DNA of 64,000 nt from Limonium bicolor (GCA_023374045.1 CM041776.1:284717873-284781872); one strand, 5' to 3'; counted from the stretch's first letter, positions 23,237-35,179 are shown. The notes: generated by a model from the letters alone, not told the origin. Numbers and translations: made by a program.

Positions 23237-23490
23237 TGAAAGAATACCTTTCATCTTGTATTGGAACAACCAAGAAACCATGGCAGAGTTACACAATGCA
23301 GAAGTTGTTCAGAGAAGAAAGGGGAAGAAGAAGGCGAGTGACTTCATAGAGCCGTACAGGGGAAGGGAGAAAAACTTTACTAGCTAACCAGAAAAGAAAT
23401 TGCACACTTAACCTAGCTGACTAACTCAACAACAAAAGACTAAACTAACCTTATAACAAAACGCAGTGTTTAGTGTCTTAACTTCTAGCA
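23237..23490 (-). repeat. 3' LTR of the copia element at 23237-28909
   Basis: 254 bp. It contains about 70 bp (around 23340-23425) absent from the other LTR. Its last dinucleotides are mutated (TAACA to TAGCA, plus-strand reading). Confidence 0.88.
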
Positions 23491-24104
23491 GCCCCCCTCG
23501 AAACAAGCAATCCCATTGCTTGTTTTGTAAACCAAAAGTTAAGACACCAAAAAGAAACTAAAAACAAACTGGAAAGACTACACCAGAAAGACAACAGAAA
23601 CTGTTTATTATCACAAAGAGAACGAACTTCATACTAGGGCTTCAATGTCTTTGATCCCAAGCTCTCTGAGTATAGGAGGATAAGAATGACCTAGCAAGAT
23701 TTTAGTTAGAACATCTGCCATCTAGCGATCAGAGGAAAAAAAGTCAACTCGCACAAGCCCGTCAAGGATGTTCTGTCTCACAAAATGACAGTCCACCTCT
23801 ATATGTTTGGTCCTATCATAGAAGACTGGGTTCTTCACAATGTATATTGTCGCTTGACTGTCAAGCTTGAGAGTTATAGGTTGTATCTCCACCAATCCCA
23901 TCCCATGAAGCAGTGTTGTTAACCAGCTTACCTCTGCGACAACTTGTCTCAGAGCTCTATACTCTGCTTCTACTTAGGAAAGAGTTATATTAGATTGTTT
24001 TTTATATTTCAAGGATAAAGCGCTTCCTCCCAGCTCTATATAGAAATCACTAATATACCTTCTAGAATTGGGGCACCCAGCCCACTCAGCATCACAGTAG
24101 GCTA

Positions 24105-25261
24105 TTAGCTCAAACTTTTTAGAAGCATTAACCCATAACTCAGTGTTCCTTTAATATACTTTAATGTATGTAATGCAGATTTCATATGAACACATGTGGG
24201 TTTTTGCAAGAATTGGATCAATAACTGAACAGTGAAGGACAAGTCAGGACTCGTATAAGTTAGAAAATTCATTTTTCCTGCCAATCTTCTAAATGCCATA
24301 GGATCTTCTAAAAGCTTTTTTGCATTTAATTCGAGAGGCCCTGCTATTTCTCTTAACTTATCACTCCCAAATTTTAGAAATAAGCTGCTCACTGTAACTC
24401 TTTTGCATCAATATCATGCCTTTTTTTGTCCGATGAAATTATATGCCTAGAAACCTTCCTAAACAACCTATGTCTTTGATTTTAAATTTCTGACGCAAAT
24501 AGTTTCCAACTTGTACAATCATTTTAGTGTCATTACCTGTGAGCAGGATATCATCTACATGAACAGCTAAAATAGGTATCGTATCTTTCATCCCTCATAG
24601 TAAATAAAGAGTAATCATTCAAGGATTGAACAAACCCTAAAGCTCTAAGAAATCCATTTAACTTTTCATGTCACTGCCTCGAGGCTTGTTTCAGTCCATA
24701 AAGTGATTTCTACAACTTAAATACTTTCCCTTTACTCTCTGTTTTATACCCTAGGGGTAACTCCATGAACACCTCCTCATGTGAGTCACCATGCAAGAAA
24801 GCATTGTTAATATCTAGCTGTTTTATGTCCCACTTTCTTTTTACAGCAAGTATAATTATTGCTCTAATTGTTGTGAATTTTACCACATGGGAGAAGGTCT
24901 CTAGAGAATCTATTTCAAGCCTTTGATTGTAGCCCTTAGCAACTAACCTTGCTTTGTATCTCTCAAGAGTGTCATCTTCCTTGTATTTGACCTTAAATAC
25001 CCATTCTGATCCTATTGGCTTCTTGTTCTTGGGATAATCTACTAGTTCCCAAGTTTTATTCATTTCTAGTGCTCTAATCTCTTCTCTCATTGCCCTAACC
25101 CAGTTTTCATTTTCTGTCACATCATAATAATCATTTGGCTCTATCTTACTCCTCTCGGCCAAGCAAATAATGTGTTCAGCTCTCTCCTTCCAAATAGTAG
25201 GTTGGGATGTTCTCAAATAAATATGTTTACGCAGACAGAGACTAGTACTACAAGCATGCAT
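24105..25261 (-). pseudogene. copia RT and RNase H
   Basis: The open frame 25261-24710 carries WVRAMREEIRALEMNKTWEL, KKPIGSEWVFKVKYKEDDTL, ERYKARLVAKGYNQ and IKQLDINNAFLHGDSHEEVF. The catalytic region near 24550 reads VHVDDILLTG, so both aspartates are kept. RNase H at 24392-24105 holds LAGKMNFLTYTSPDLSFTVQ. Stops separate the pieces. Of the copia copies here this has one of the least damaged RTs. Confidence 0.88.
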
Positions 25262-25707
25262 GATAGATTTTGTTCAGAATGTTGTAAGGAAAGTCTATGA
25301 CAAAACTGACCAGTCTATAAATCAGGGAACTTCCCTTGTGTCTGATGTGCTACACCTCCCAGATGATAATCCTCCAGGTACCTCGATGTCTGTCTGTGCC
25401 TTGTAGATCTCCTCATCTCTACATCTTCTTGTTCAGCAAAAAGGTTATTGTCTATCTCCAAGTTCTGATTTGTTTCTTCGGGTTCTGCATGTGTTTGCTC
25501 AATCTCTTATCTCATTTATGTTGTACTTTGTTCACTGCAATGAATCGATGCTATATATGTCTCATCACAGTGATTAGTAGGATCCAAGGAACTATCATTA
25601 ATAGACTCATATAAAGGGTGTTCATCTTCATAAACAGTTGTGTGTTTGTTCAAACTACTTGCATGTTCTATATTTGTGTTACATTCTCATCTATAAGGGA
25701 AAATGTT

Positions 25708-26710
25708 CTAACAAAACTGAACATCTCTATTCATGATGATCTTCTTGTTGTCTAAGTCAAAGAGTTTCAATCCTTTCTTAATGCATTTTACCACCTTATG
25801 ATGAAACTTATCATGTATGGGTGCATTGATATGGGCAAAAGCAAGGCATCCAAAGCACTTCAGATTTTCATAATTCTGATGTTTCTTATATAATACACTA
25901 AATGGGCTCTTACCTTTCAAAACATCCAAAGGCATTCTATTAATTAGGTATACTACCGTCAAAACACTTTCTCCCCAAAATTCCTTTGATAAATTAGAAT
26001 GAAGCATTAATCTCCTTGTTGTTTCTAAAATGTGCCTATGCTATCTTTCCACAACCCCATTTTGAAGGGGTGTGTGAGCACAAGACATTTGTCATGTATT
26101 CCTCTTTCTTTAAGATACTTTATTCCTTGTTTAGTGGCTCCTAATTCATATGTGTTTTCTGTTCTTATGCACTTAACCATCCTTTTGAATTATGTCTCAG
26201 CCATCTTAATGAAATGTTTATTCACATTAAAACAATCAGATTTGAACCTAATCATGTGTATCCAGGTTGCATGAGAAAAATCATCCACAAATGTAAGGAA
26301 GTAGGTAAGATCATCATGTGTTTTGGTCCCATAAGGGCCCCACAGATCTATATGAACAAGTTGAAATATTTATGTGGTTTTTATTGTGCTAAGGGGAAAG
26401 GAAAGTATTTTACTCTTTGCTTTACAGCATGATTCTCACAAAACCGTTTATTTGCCAATTTTCTGTCAAACAAGTGTAGTTTCTTCAATTTTGCTATGGG
26501 CAAATGCCCAAGTATATGATGCCACAAACTAACAACATTCTTACAATCAAAAGAGTCAATCATCCTTCTAGAACTACAAATAACAGAAGAAATTAAAGCT
26601 TGGTAACCATTCTCATTACAAACAGAACTCTCATCTAACAAGTATAACCCCGTTGTCATCCTTCCAATTACATGTTTAAGCAGGGAATCATATTCCTGAA
26701 AAACACGCAA
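25708..26710 (-). pseudogene. copia pre-integrase and integrase parts
   Basis: The frame 26710-26381 has the pre-integrase segment with SLWHHILGHLPIAKLKKL. The integrase core lies between, broken. The frame 26007-25708 gives its C-terminal part: LSKEFWGESVLTVVYLINRM, NLKCFGCLAFAH, and RDVQF at the end. Not functional. Confidence 0.82.
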
Positions 26711-27360
26711 GCATCATCAAAGTAAATCTTTCCATTAATCTGGTCAGCTAATTTACTGATCAAAATCAGATTGAATTTAAAGCTTGGAACAAATAGGACA
26801 TTTTTCAGAGTTAGGTATTGGTTAATCCTAACATTTCCTATGATGTTAACCGTTTGAGGATGACCATCTGGCATACCTATTATGTGTGATTTACCCAGAG
26901 TTCTGTAGTTTAAAATATTGTTCAGATCACAACACATGTGATCACTAGCTCTACTGTCTAAAATCCATCTCTTAGCAAGATGAGTCTCTCCTTTTGTTGT
27001 ATTCATAGCAAGTTTCTGTGTTTTCAAATCATGCAATAGTTGATGTTCCCTTGATCCAAAGTCCCTACTGTCCTTACAAGGGTTACACATAGCACATAGA
27101 GGAACATATTTATTAGAAACAGATTTGAGATCACACATTGCACATGACCAAGGATCCCCTAAACAAGACTTCCTATCATCTCTAACATCCCTAATTTGTG
27201 TACTAGAAAGATTATTCACACCACATGAGGAAACTAATTTATCATAATCAGATTGCAGATTACATGAAGCACATGTGCGTGGGTTTCCTAAGCAGAGCTT
27301 TCTACCATCTCTAACATCACAAATTTGTCCATTAGAACTTGTGATTATTTACATGCATCA
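26668..27360 (-). pseudogene. copia protease with an unusual Cys-rich repeat before it
   Basis: The protease region is RWILDSRASDHMCCDLNNIL with D-S-R-A where D-S-G-A is expected, followed by the usual GNVRINQYLTLKNVLFVP. Before it a unit of about 40 residues occurs at least twice: DVRDGRKLCLGNPRTCASCN and DVRDDRKSCLGDPWSCAMCD. More CxxC pairs follow (LCAMCNPCK). An extra, more distant unit may lie upstream (CKLCELSFCP). I do not know a copia protein with such repeats. The Gly to Arg change makes activity unlikely. Confidence 0.75.
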
Positions 27361-28619
27361 TAGATGTTGTATGAATCATACAAGGAAACAAGTTCATCAG
27401 AAACATATTTCATATCATATGTGTCAAGCAGGGGACAAAAACTTAACTCACATAGTTTACAGGGGTTTACATGAACTGGTTGACAAATTTGCTTAGGGTT
27501 TTTGTTATTCCCAGCATTAAAGTTATGATTAACAGTTATTGGACAAGTTTTGATGTAGGGTTTAGATACGGTACCCACAAAACTGCAGGCTGCACCTGCT
27601 TGCTCCCTCTCTGAGGATTGGTTCTTTGCAAACTGGGACAGTAGCTGATTTACTTGCTCGAGTGTGAAAACAGTGTTGCTCCCTTTGTGACTAGTTTGAG
27701 TCTGGGTTGGGTCCACGCTCGTAGCTGCAGTATGTTTCCCTTTCTTCCAGGATGAGGGAAATCTTTGATCTGATAGCACCAATCGATTGTATGCCCCTCA
27801 ATGGGTGCAGAAAAGATTCGGGCGCTTCCCGTCTCTTGCTTGAGTAAATATTTCACCCTTCTTGTTGTTTTCGACACCAAAGGATAAACCACTTTCTCCT
27901 CTTGTCGTTGAACAGACATTGTCATTTTCCATGAACCAACAATGAATATACTTGCTTGATTGATTGGAGCGACGACATCATGAGTATATTACCCCGAATA
28001 ATTGTGAATTTATCAGAAAGGCCCATAAAGAACTGCACCACTCTCTGTGACCTGAAGATTTCTTTATATACATTTTCTGCTTCACATTCACAATTTGGAA
28101 CTTCCTGCGAGGAATCAAGCTCATCCCATATCCTCTTGATTTTGGTATAGTAAAGCCTAATTGTGTCGCCCTGCTTGGTCTCGATTAGTGAGTTGAGAGT
28201 TCGTTCCAAATTAGTGATGTTGTTTTGCAGTAAAGGACCGTAACTGCAATGTCCTTGTCTAAAGCGGTAAGGATCCACGCGCTAACCATCGAGTTGCATC
28301 GATCCTATGATCTTGCCCTCGATTCCGAGTTTGAGGGTCTCGGGAATTATCCTTTGACGTAGCAGAGCTTGTTCTTTGCCCTTGATGCAATTGTCATTCC
28401 TGGCTTCCAAGCTCGGAATCCTTTCCCTTCGAACTGTCTGACCAAAAGAGCTCCTGGGCTTTCTGATTTTACAAGAAACCAGGGATCTGAATTGTCAACC
28501 GCGACAAACCCTTTTATTTCACTTTATCCCCTTTCACCTGTCTCCATCCTTTCTTTTTGCTTATCGCCTCCGCTCATTTCTGTCTTTTCCTTATCCTTCT
28601 CACCTCCACTCGTAGACAT
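27345..28619 (-). pseudogene. copia gag, decayed
   Basis: A possible start is the ATG at 28619 (MSTSGGEKDKEKTEMSGGDK), closed by a stop soon after. The frame 28278-27922 carries the UBN2 core: IRLYYTKIKRIWDELDS, VVQFFMGLSDKFTIIRGNIL, QVYSLLVHGK. Then GHTIDWCYQIKDFPHPGRKG (about 27800-27740) is a degenerate zinc-knuckle region. Frames are disrupted. Confidence 0.82.
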
Positions 28620-28726
28620 TGTCAAACTACTGGCGTTTTTCTCGGTGAATTTTCTCTGGCTTCCTTACTCAAGATCAGGAATTTCTCTCCAAGAAATCTT
28701 CTCCCGTCGAAGCTGCTCTGATACCA

Positions 28727-28909
28727 TGAAAGAATACCTTAATTAGATCTTGTATTGGAACAGCCATTAAACCATAGCAGAGTTATACGATGCAGAAATT
28801 GTTCAGAGAAGAAAGGGGAAGAAGAAGACGGGTGACTAACTCAACAATAAAAGACTAAACTAACCTTATAACAAAACATAGTGTTTAATTAGTGTCTTAA
28901 CTTCTAACA
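28727..28909 (-). repeat. 5' LTR of the copia element at 23237-28909
   Basis: 183 bp, matching the 3' LTR except for the missing internal block. Primer site adjoins at 28726. Ends at 28909, shortly before copy C begins. Confidence 0.88.
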
Positions 28910-29427
28910 TCTTCTAAAGAGTAGTTGGTTATCTAATTTAGCTCAACACAACCAATTAATTATGCAGCTTTTTTAAAATTCTGAAATCTATAATAATGTC
29001 CTGCTGTGAAAGATGGAGAATGTCCCAAATATAATTTGTGGGAAACAGAAAGACATAAACAAATGAATGCATCATCATCGATGTATAGTGTATATAAATC
29101 ACCAGTACTTCAAAATAATTAATAGTTCAAGAGTAAGTAAACCACTTCTTCCTTCATGCTTAATATAAAGAGTAAATACTAGCTACTAATCGCGAGACCA
29201 AATACTAGCTACTACGTACCCATCATACAAAAATAGAGTAGCATCAACGGCAGTACGTAGCTAGGAATACTCTCTCTATATTGTACTAAACTACTATATA
29301 TTGTTATAATACAGAGACTACAACCACATACATACATACATATGTTTAATATAATTGCGAAATGTAAGATTTCGGCAATGTAAGAAGTGTTGAAAATTCT
29401 TTTATATGTATTAGCATTAAGAAGGTT

Positions 29428-29715
29428 CTAAGAAGTAAAAACAGCAGGCTGATGATTAGGGTATGCATCCAGCTCTTTGAATCTGGACTGGTAAACCTTG
29501 GATATGAAGACAGTGGCTTTGCTGTCAATTCCTGGTTCTGCTACCCAACGTCCTTTATCATGGTCACTGATGTACACCCGCGTTGTGGTTCTGGACGTTG
29601 TCTGCCGCCCTGATGCCGCCGTCAGATGCTCCTTCTGCCCTCGCCGTTGGTCGACTGTCCTTGTAATAGTAGTAGTTGTACCGCTGCTACCTCCGCCACA
29701 GCACGTGTTCCCCAT
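29428..29715 (-). CDS. Small MGNTCC protein, probably N-myristoylated (copy C)
   Basis: 95 codons, start ATG at 29715. It is the paralogue of 9248-9547, with the same MGNTCCGGG start (acylation site) and the same conserved VYISDHDKGRWVAEPGIDSK and VFISKVYQ stretches. The Ser/Thr run is shorter, and the tail reads ELDAYPNHQPAVFTS where copy B has ELDPHHQPAVFTS. Length changes are in whole codons, so both copies stayed in frame; this suggests selection or a young duplication. No family name or function can be given from the sequence. The next gene upstream on the strand is ATG4, over 2 kb away. Confidence 0.78.
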   Translation of the reverse strand: MGNTCCGGGSSGTTTTITRTVDQRRGQKEHLTAASGRQTTSRTTTRVYISDHDKGRWVAEPGIDSKATVFISKVYQSRFKELDAYPNHQPAVFTS

Positions 29716-30063
29716 GGATATTGGTTCGTGGCTACTCTCTCTGATTGAGATATAAGCTAATAATAGTTAGTGTCAATGTTTAATTTGACTGTGTTTTGTT
29801 TTATGGATGAGGCTTCAGCTCATTGATATACATGTGCATTGCAGACATAATATATACATGTTAGTCTGAGGGTGTAAGTGCAACGAATGTGGTGAGGAAG
29901 GGCATCATATATATTCTCTTATTTTGTCCCTAATTGACCTGCATGGTTTTTTTAAACTACTACAGAAGAAACTCTTCTAGTTTAAAAGGAATAATAATAA
30001 ATTGTTCCATTTATATTAAACAATACAAGAATATTACTGTTTGTTTTGTAGGACTGGCCGGCT

Positions 30064-30626
30064 ATGCCCTCAAACGTTTCTAAGTTCGGAGGAGACGGGA
30101 ACTTTTTCGGGACTGGGAAACGATAACACGCCAAATTATGAAAAAATTTACTCCCTCCGTCCTGAAATGACCGTCCTGTTTGTTTTATGACACGTTTTTC
30201 TATTTCAATATTAAACATATAAGATAAAATAATTTTATAAAACTAAATTTTGTAACATATAGTTTATCATGTAAGGAATTATATGCAAAACTTAAATTTT
30301 CAAAATTAATTTATCTTATATGTTAAAAATTGAAGTCAAACGACATATCTAAATAATAAACAGGACGGTCAATTCAGGACGGAGGGAGTATAATATTATA
30401 TATGATTTTAATGAAAATAGTATATATATAATAATATGAAATAATATATTAATTAAGTTAATTTTGTATTGCATTAGTTAAAATAAGTATTAATTGACTA
30501 GTTTACACAGTCTATAAAGTAATATATAGCAGTGTATCAAATATATAATGTCAAAAATATTCGGATAAAACTTTAAAAGTATTTCAACCGAAACGGAGAC
30601 GGCAAGAAATTTCGGTACAATATAAG
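30064..30626. mobile_element. Insertion in copy C with a 10-bp flanking repeat
   Basis: CTGGCCGGCT occurs at 30054-30063 and 30627-30636. Copies A and B have a single version of this site (near 4742 and 9857). The insert is 563 bp and itself contains a Stowaway element. Termini are poorly matched (GGAGACGGGAAC near the left, GAAACGGAGACGGC near the right). A 9-10 bp repeat would suit a Mutator-like element, but the class is not certain. Confidence 0.7.
30151..30388. mobile_element. Stowaway MITE
   Basis: Ends CTCCCTCCGTCCTGAAATGA and its near-complement TCAGGACGGAGGGAG, flanked by TA on both sides (30149-30150 and 30389-30390). 238 bp. Standard Tc1/mariner-derived Stowaway structure, nested in the insertion at 30064-30626. 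Confidence 0.95.
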
Positions 30627-31836
30627 CTGGCCGGCTGTATTCTTCATATGAATGGACCCACTATACTCCTTTTTATCGGTCTAATGTCCGGTGACTTCCA
30701 ACCATGACTTTAGCTAGTCAATTTCTTGTAAAAGCTATTTTCCTTTTTTTGTTACTGTTGATGATACCATAAAAATTCCTTTTCTTTTTTGAATGTTTCA
30801 ATTTCTTAATTATTAACCTTATAATTTAATCACGGGACATGAGTTTATTTGCTCCTCGTCCTAGCAATTTTAGAAAACTTTCGGTTCAACTGAATAAAGA
30901 ATCAATTAATGCGTTTCACACACAAAAAAAAAAAAAGAATCAATTAATGATGACAAGAATTAGGGGGGTGAAACTTTTGACCTTAAAGTTACAAACATAA
31001 ACGCTCTAGCGTGCATGACTTTGGCATTGAGCTTGCTAGTTAGTTTGTTAATACCATATTATTGATCACATCATATTCCTTTGCTCAAAAAAAAGCCACA
31101 AGTTGATCAGATTCAATTATGAACTGTCATCAGCCAGCCTAACTCACTTTGATTGTTTAATTTGATTCCGCGATTGTTTATAAGCAAAATGAAAAGCAGT
31201 ATGCTGGTCGGTCTGTGAGCCACTATTGACTGTTCAGGTATTATATCGCTTTTGCTTTCCTTGGATTCTTCTGATAATAAGCTGCAGAAAACTGTACATT
31301 CATTTTAAGACTGGTAGTGCGCCTGCCTGTACAGACGTCCAGCCACTGTGCTGCTTGTGATTTCACTCCCACAACACACCCCAGACACTAGTAATAATCC
31401 TCATACTTCATGGACCATTAGAACTCTGATCTTTTGATAGATATCAGTTTCTGTAAGAACAAATGGTCTCTTACGAGTAGTTGTCTCTCTCCTCTTATTA
31501 AATTGGGATGCTCATCAACCCAATATTACTTTGCTCTCACCCAACCAGAAGGTTGTTCTCAAGCACATACAAGTCACAATGGCACATCTAGGCAAGCAAG
31601 CAATCGCAAATTCGCAATACCAGAAGCACTTAGAATGATCCAACCTTACCAAACAGCTACACCATGTATAACATACTCTTGCACAACAGAAACATCAGGG
31701 TGATCACCTACGAATAATAGCCAATAAATCTCACCTACCAAACAAAGAAGACATAATAATGGATGAGGAGGATTAAACTTCCTCCTTGACATCAGATTCT
31801 AACAAATCTTTAGACTTCATCATACATGTAACAAAT

Positions 31837-34368
31837 TTACAAGAGCTGCCAATCATCCTCTTCCCCCTTTTGTTCCCTCAATTCTCCCAGGTCATAATCT
31901 TCTCCAGCTTCTTGCTGCTCAGCACTTCTACCACCTGTAGAGCTGTTGGACCGCTTCAGATTGGCACGTATCTGTGCCACTGTAAAGAGTGGAGCTCCAT
32001 TCGATTCATCTGCAAGCTTAGAAGCTCTACTACAAAGGTCATCGAAATCATCTGTAATGCAAAAAGTTACAGCGGAAGGAAAATAAATTACAGCTGACTG
32101 CCGACCAAATTCACGGTGAAGTGATGTTTATTGTAAATCAAGTAGGGTGGAGATATAATATTAACCCTACCGTACCTTTATCTCGGCAGTAGAAGCCTAT
32201 GGCCAGAGAAGGGTCAATGGATTCTAGAGGGAAGTGTCTAATCATACTGCAAGCCAACACATTTGAAAATGGGACACCAAACGATTACAACATGCACGCA
32301 AAAAGCAAACATTAAAGAATAAAAAGGAAAAGAAGCCTCAATTCATTACCTGCAGTGATAGGAAGAGGTATCAACCTCCATGTCATCATTCTTAATTTTT
32401 ACAGCCTGATAAACATCAACAAAATATGAGCTTCAACAACTTAAATCCAACACTAGCCATTCATCACTTGAAAACATAATTTCAATTGTAGCAGCACTGC
32501 ATGTCACCAAAGTTTCAAAATGCGGGGAATCAAGACACTGGGTAAAAGAATAGGATCTCTCACATCATGGGTGTCGTGGGGATCCAAATACAATGCTTTG
32601 TCATCTTGCACTCCAACGATGTAGGTTGAAGCGCCTGGTTTCCCACCCAAGATGCCAATGCTCTGTGGGAATGTAAATGTAGCGGCCAACAAAGGAAGAT
32701 ACCTGATAATTAAAGCCAAGATGATTCAGAGGTTTGTTGGTTTGCTTAATCTGACAGATATTTGTTGTGAGTTAATGCCGAGATGTTTCTAATACTTCCT
32801 GTCTCTCTTCCCTTCAGTCAACTAATCAATATGAACAAAAATGAAGCCAAGGATAATGACTGACTAAAAATTCTTACTGAATTTTTACAATATAATTAGT
32901 CATGAAGCTTTGGCTCTTATGTGTACCTTGGATTGACTTTATCAAGTCCAAGAACCAAAGGAACAAGCAAAATGATAGGTGACCAATGAGCTTCATCATG
33001 TGAATGCTCCGTACAATGTCTGCGTACATCCTCTACACAGAGGATAGGGGCACCACCTCTTTCTCCATCTTCATCACCAGACACAATGTGAACAGCCAGA
33101 GAGATAGACTGATCTGTTTCTCGTTTTGTTCGGATCAGAGTCTCCCAGGTGCGGCACATGGCATATGGTCCCACCCAACATCCAGCAGCCAGACCATAAG
33201 ATTTTCCTGCTTGGAGGAGATTATGGATGGAGAAAAACGATTCCTCTGAATCGCCAAACAGATGCAAGATTGCAATATAATCCTCATCAACTTTCTGAAA
33301 GCAGATATATATAGCATGAGATTACATTGATATATACAGAGCATAAGAGTTACTAACGGTCCAGAATCAGACTCCGAGCAAACAAGTATTACAACAGAGG
33401 AGGACAAGAGGAAGGTCAGCAAGAGAAGCCTTTAGAAATGTTCTAATAAAAAGCACACCTTATTTAAAGATTTTCGCCAGGCTCTCCCCAGTCTATGAAC
33501 AACCAGAGCCTGTGCAATTGGGAATACATTAGCCATAGATCTTCAAAGTATGTAAGCACTGAAATAAAAGTATCACAAATATACATCTGGAAAAACATCA
33601 ACATTTTCCAATAAGCAGTAGTATTTTGGAAGAAAAACAATTTTACATTTGAATGATATTTCAATATCTAAAACCTCACTTGAGCTACAAGCATCTGACT
33701 ACTACGAAGCATGCAACCCCAACCGACATCACTAGTATACTTAGAATCTCCAATAGGATAAAAACCTGCAAACCAAGTAGATACACTTTAACTTTCTTCC
33801 AAACCATCAAATGCATTTATCAACTGGAGAACACAGTAGACGGCGAAAATCACAATCATTTCATACTATCATAAGAAATTTTTCAACATAAACAGATAAA
33901 AAGACAACCTTTTCGATACGTCGTTAAAATCCTTGACGAAAAGTCTTCTACAAATAAAGCAAATTCACTAGAGTTTGCAGGATCCCCATTTGGTGAAGCT
34001 TCTGAAGACAGTTTATAGCAAACACCCAGAAGCCATATATCACTGTATGAAGTAATGCTGGAGGGTATACTAAACCCTAATAGATGCTCCCTAATCCTCC
34101 TCAATGAGCTACTTGCCATTGCTTTCTTTATCGAAGTAACCCAGCCATTGCTCCTATAATTAACAGGCTTATTCTCAAAACCTGAACCTTCCCTGTGAGC
34201 TTCAAATACAGTGAAAGGAGATGCAAATAGCCCTGACAGCGATAAGCCCTTTGACAATCTGCCCTTGCTGCTATGATCAACTGATACCTTGCTGCAGTTG
34301 TCAGCTGAGTTTGCTTTACTAGTAGGACCAGATGAACTAGCACTGGAGGTTTCCACAGTACCAGCCCC
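31837..34368 (-). CDS. ATG4: ATG4 cysteine protease (autophagy), first exon not found
   Basis: Eight exons join in phase: 33909-34368, 33680-33765, 33459-33509, 32927-33294, 32564-32702, 32350-32405, 32176-32246 and 31837-32051 (1446 nt, 481 codons plus stop), close to the usual plant ATG4 length. ATG4 cleaves the ATG8 C-terminus to expose glycine and also removes lipid from ATG8; it acts in the cytosol. Visible signatures are SDIWLLGVCYKLSSE, YTSDVGWGCMLRSSQML (catalytic Cys), ALVVHRLGRAWRKS, SIHNLLQAGKSYGLAAG, GPYAMCRTWE, GGKPGASTYIVGVQDDKA and YLDPH (catalytic Asp and His). It ends EDDWQLL, a C-terminal W-x-x-L that fits an ATG8-interacting motif. The first listed exon starts at an acceptor, so a short first exon lies upstream; a 6-codon MHPGCK at 35482-35465, ending at a GT donor in the right phase, is only a guess. 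No lesion is visible. A truncated paralogue lies at 10717-13050. Confidence 0.95.
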
Positions 34369-34774
34369 CTGAAATTCACACCTCATTACCTAATAACACT
34401 GATGCATGCTGATCAAATAAGACCTAGTGTCATGCTGGGATACTTTAAACCTGAAAAAAAAATTACTAATCACATAACTTTGATCATAGATTTCAGGTGC
34501 AATTGAACTCCCAAAAAAACTTAGAATCTAGGCTAGAACAATGATCAAGGCAAAATAAAAAGACAAGTGGACTTGAAGCCCTCAATCCCAGCAATTCATA
34601 CACATTCAGACAGCCAGCTCTTCCTAATTATGTTTTTCAAAAATTAAAGGATGCTGAAGATGCATTTGAAAGATCATCTAGCAAAGAATCATGACTGTAA
34701 ATAAAAGGACTGAGGAACTTAGTTTCCACTGTTTTCAAATTGCAGCCATCACGCTGCCACAATGCTTTTCTGTT
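34369..34774. other. Probable first intron of ATG4 with a dispersed repeat
   Basis: 34496-34635 is a repeat also found at 54916-55051 (about 135 bp, sharing CTTAGAATCTAGG- and GACAAGTGGACTT-like blocks). No exon signal is seen in the rest. Confidence 0.6.
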
Positions 34775-34918
34775 GTGGAATATATAGCAACCACCATAGA
34801 TGCCACTACTTTTAGTGAGTATCACACTAATCACACAAGAAAAAGTCAATTGACTCACCTAGTGTGAAAGAAAAAAACTTCCAAACTCTAGTTCATCAAG
34901 AGAAAGTTTGGCTAATAG
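34775..34918. repeat. Left arm of a large inverted repeat
   Basis: The reverse complement matches 36581-36726 with about 90 percent identity by eye (shared GGCATCTATGGTGGTTGC, ACTAGAGTTTGGAAGTTT). About 1.66 kb lies between the arms, including the likely ATG4 5' region. Confidence 0.9.
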
Positions 34919-34993
34919 AGAAGCCGTTTCTATAGCGGTCATCTTCTTTACCTTAAATCTCACGCATGAGTGCATTTGGAGTTTCCCCAATAA

Positions 34994-35179
34994 GGCCCCG
35001 TTCTTTCTTCACGATTTGTTAAAGTAGTAGTTTAGGTGGTAGGTGTCATCATTTTATTGGAGTATTTTAGTCTTTGGACCTACAAAAATACACTTAACCT
35101 TAACTGATAGGTTAACCAAAGGGAGATTAAACAAAAAACTTGTAAACCAAGCACTATCTCTAAAACTCCGAACACGCCC
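34994..35179. mobile_element. Tourist-like MITE (PIF/Harbinger type)
   Basis: The left end is GGCCCCGTTCTTTC and the right end, reversed, is GGGCGTGTTCGGAG. TAA flanks both sides (34991-34993 and 35180-35182). 186 bp, no gene. It lies inside the inverted-repeat interval. Confidence 0.8.

Larger units (their letters stand above)
23237..28909 (-). mobile_element. Ty1/copia element, minus strand
   Basis: The LTRs are 23237-23490 (3') and 28727-28909 (5'). On the plus strand both start TGAAAGAATACC; the ends are CTTCTAGCA and CTTCTAACA. The primer site (minus-strand TGGTATCAGAGCAGC) is next to the 5' LTR at about 28711-28725, and a purine tract (rev. comp. of CCCCCCTCG) is next to the 3' LTR. 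Flanks TCTTT (23232-23236) and TCTTC (28910-28914) are a candidate target repeat with one mismatch. The pol order is copia. Genes are broken. Confidence 0.92.
29716..31836. other. Intergenic DNA of copy C
   Basis: Apart from the insertion listed separately at 30064-30626, no gene is seen. 30795-31441 has no match in copy B. 31442-31836 matches B again and is the 3' flank of ATG4. Confidence 0.6.
28967..33043. repeat. Copy C of the segmental duplication
   Basis: Matches copy B (8751-13050) with both genes in the same order. C is more complete on the ATG4 side, since the gene continues intact to 34368. C carries an insertion at 30064-30626 that copies A and B lack. Confidence 0.9.
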
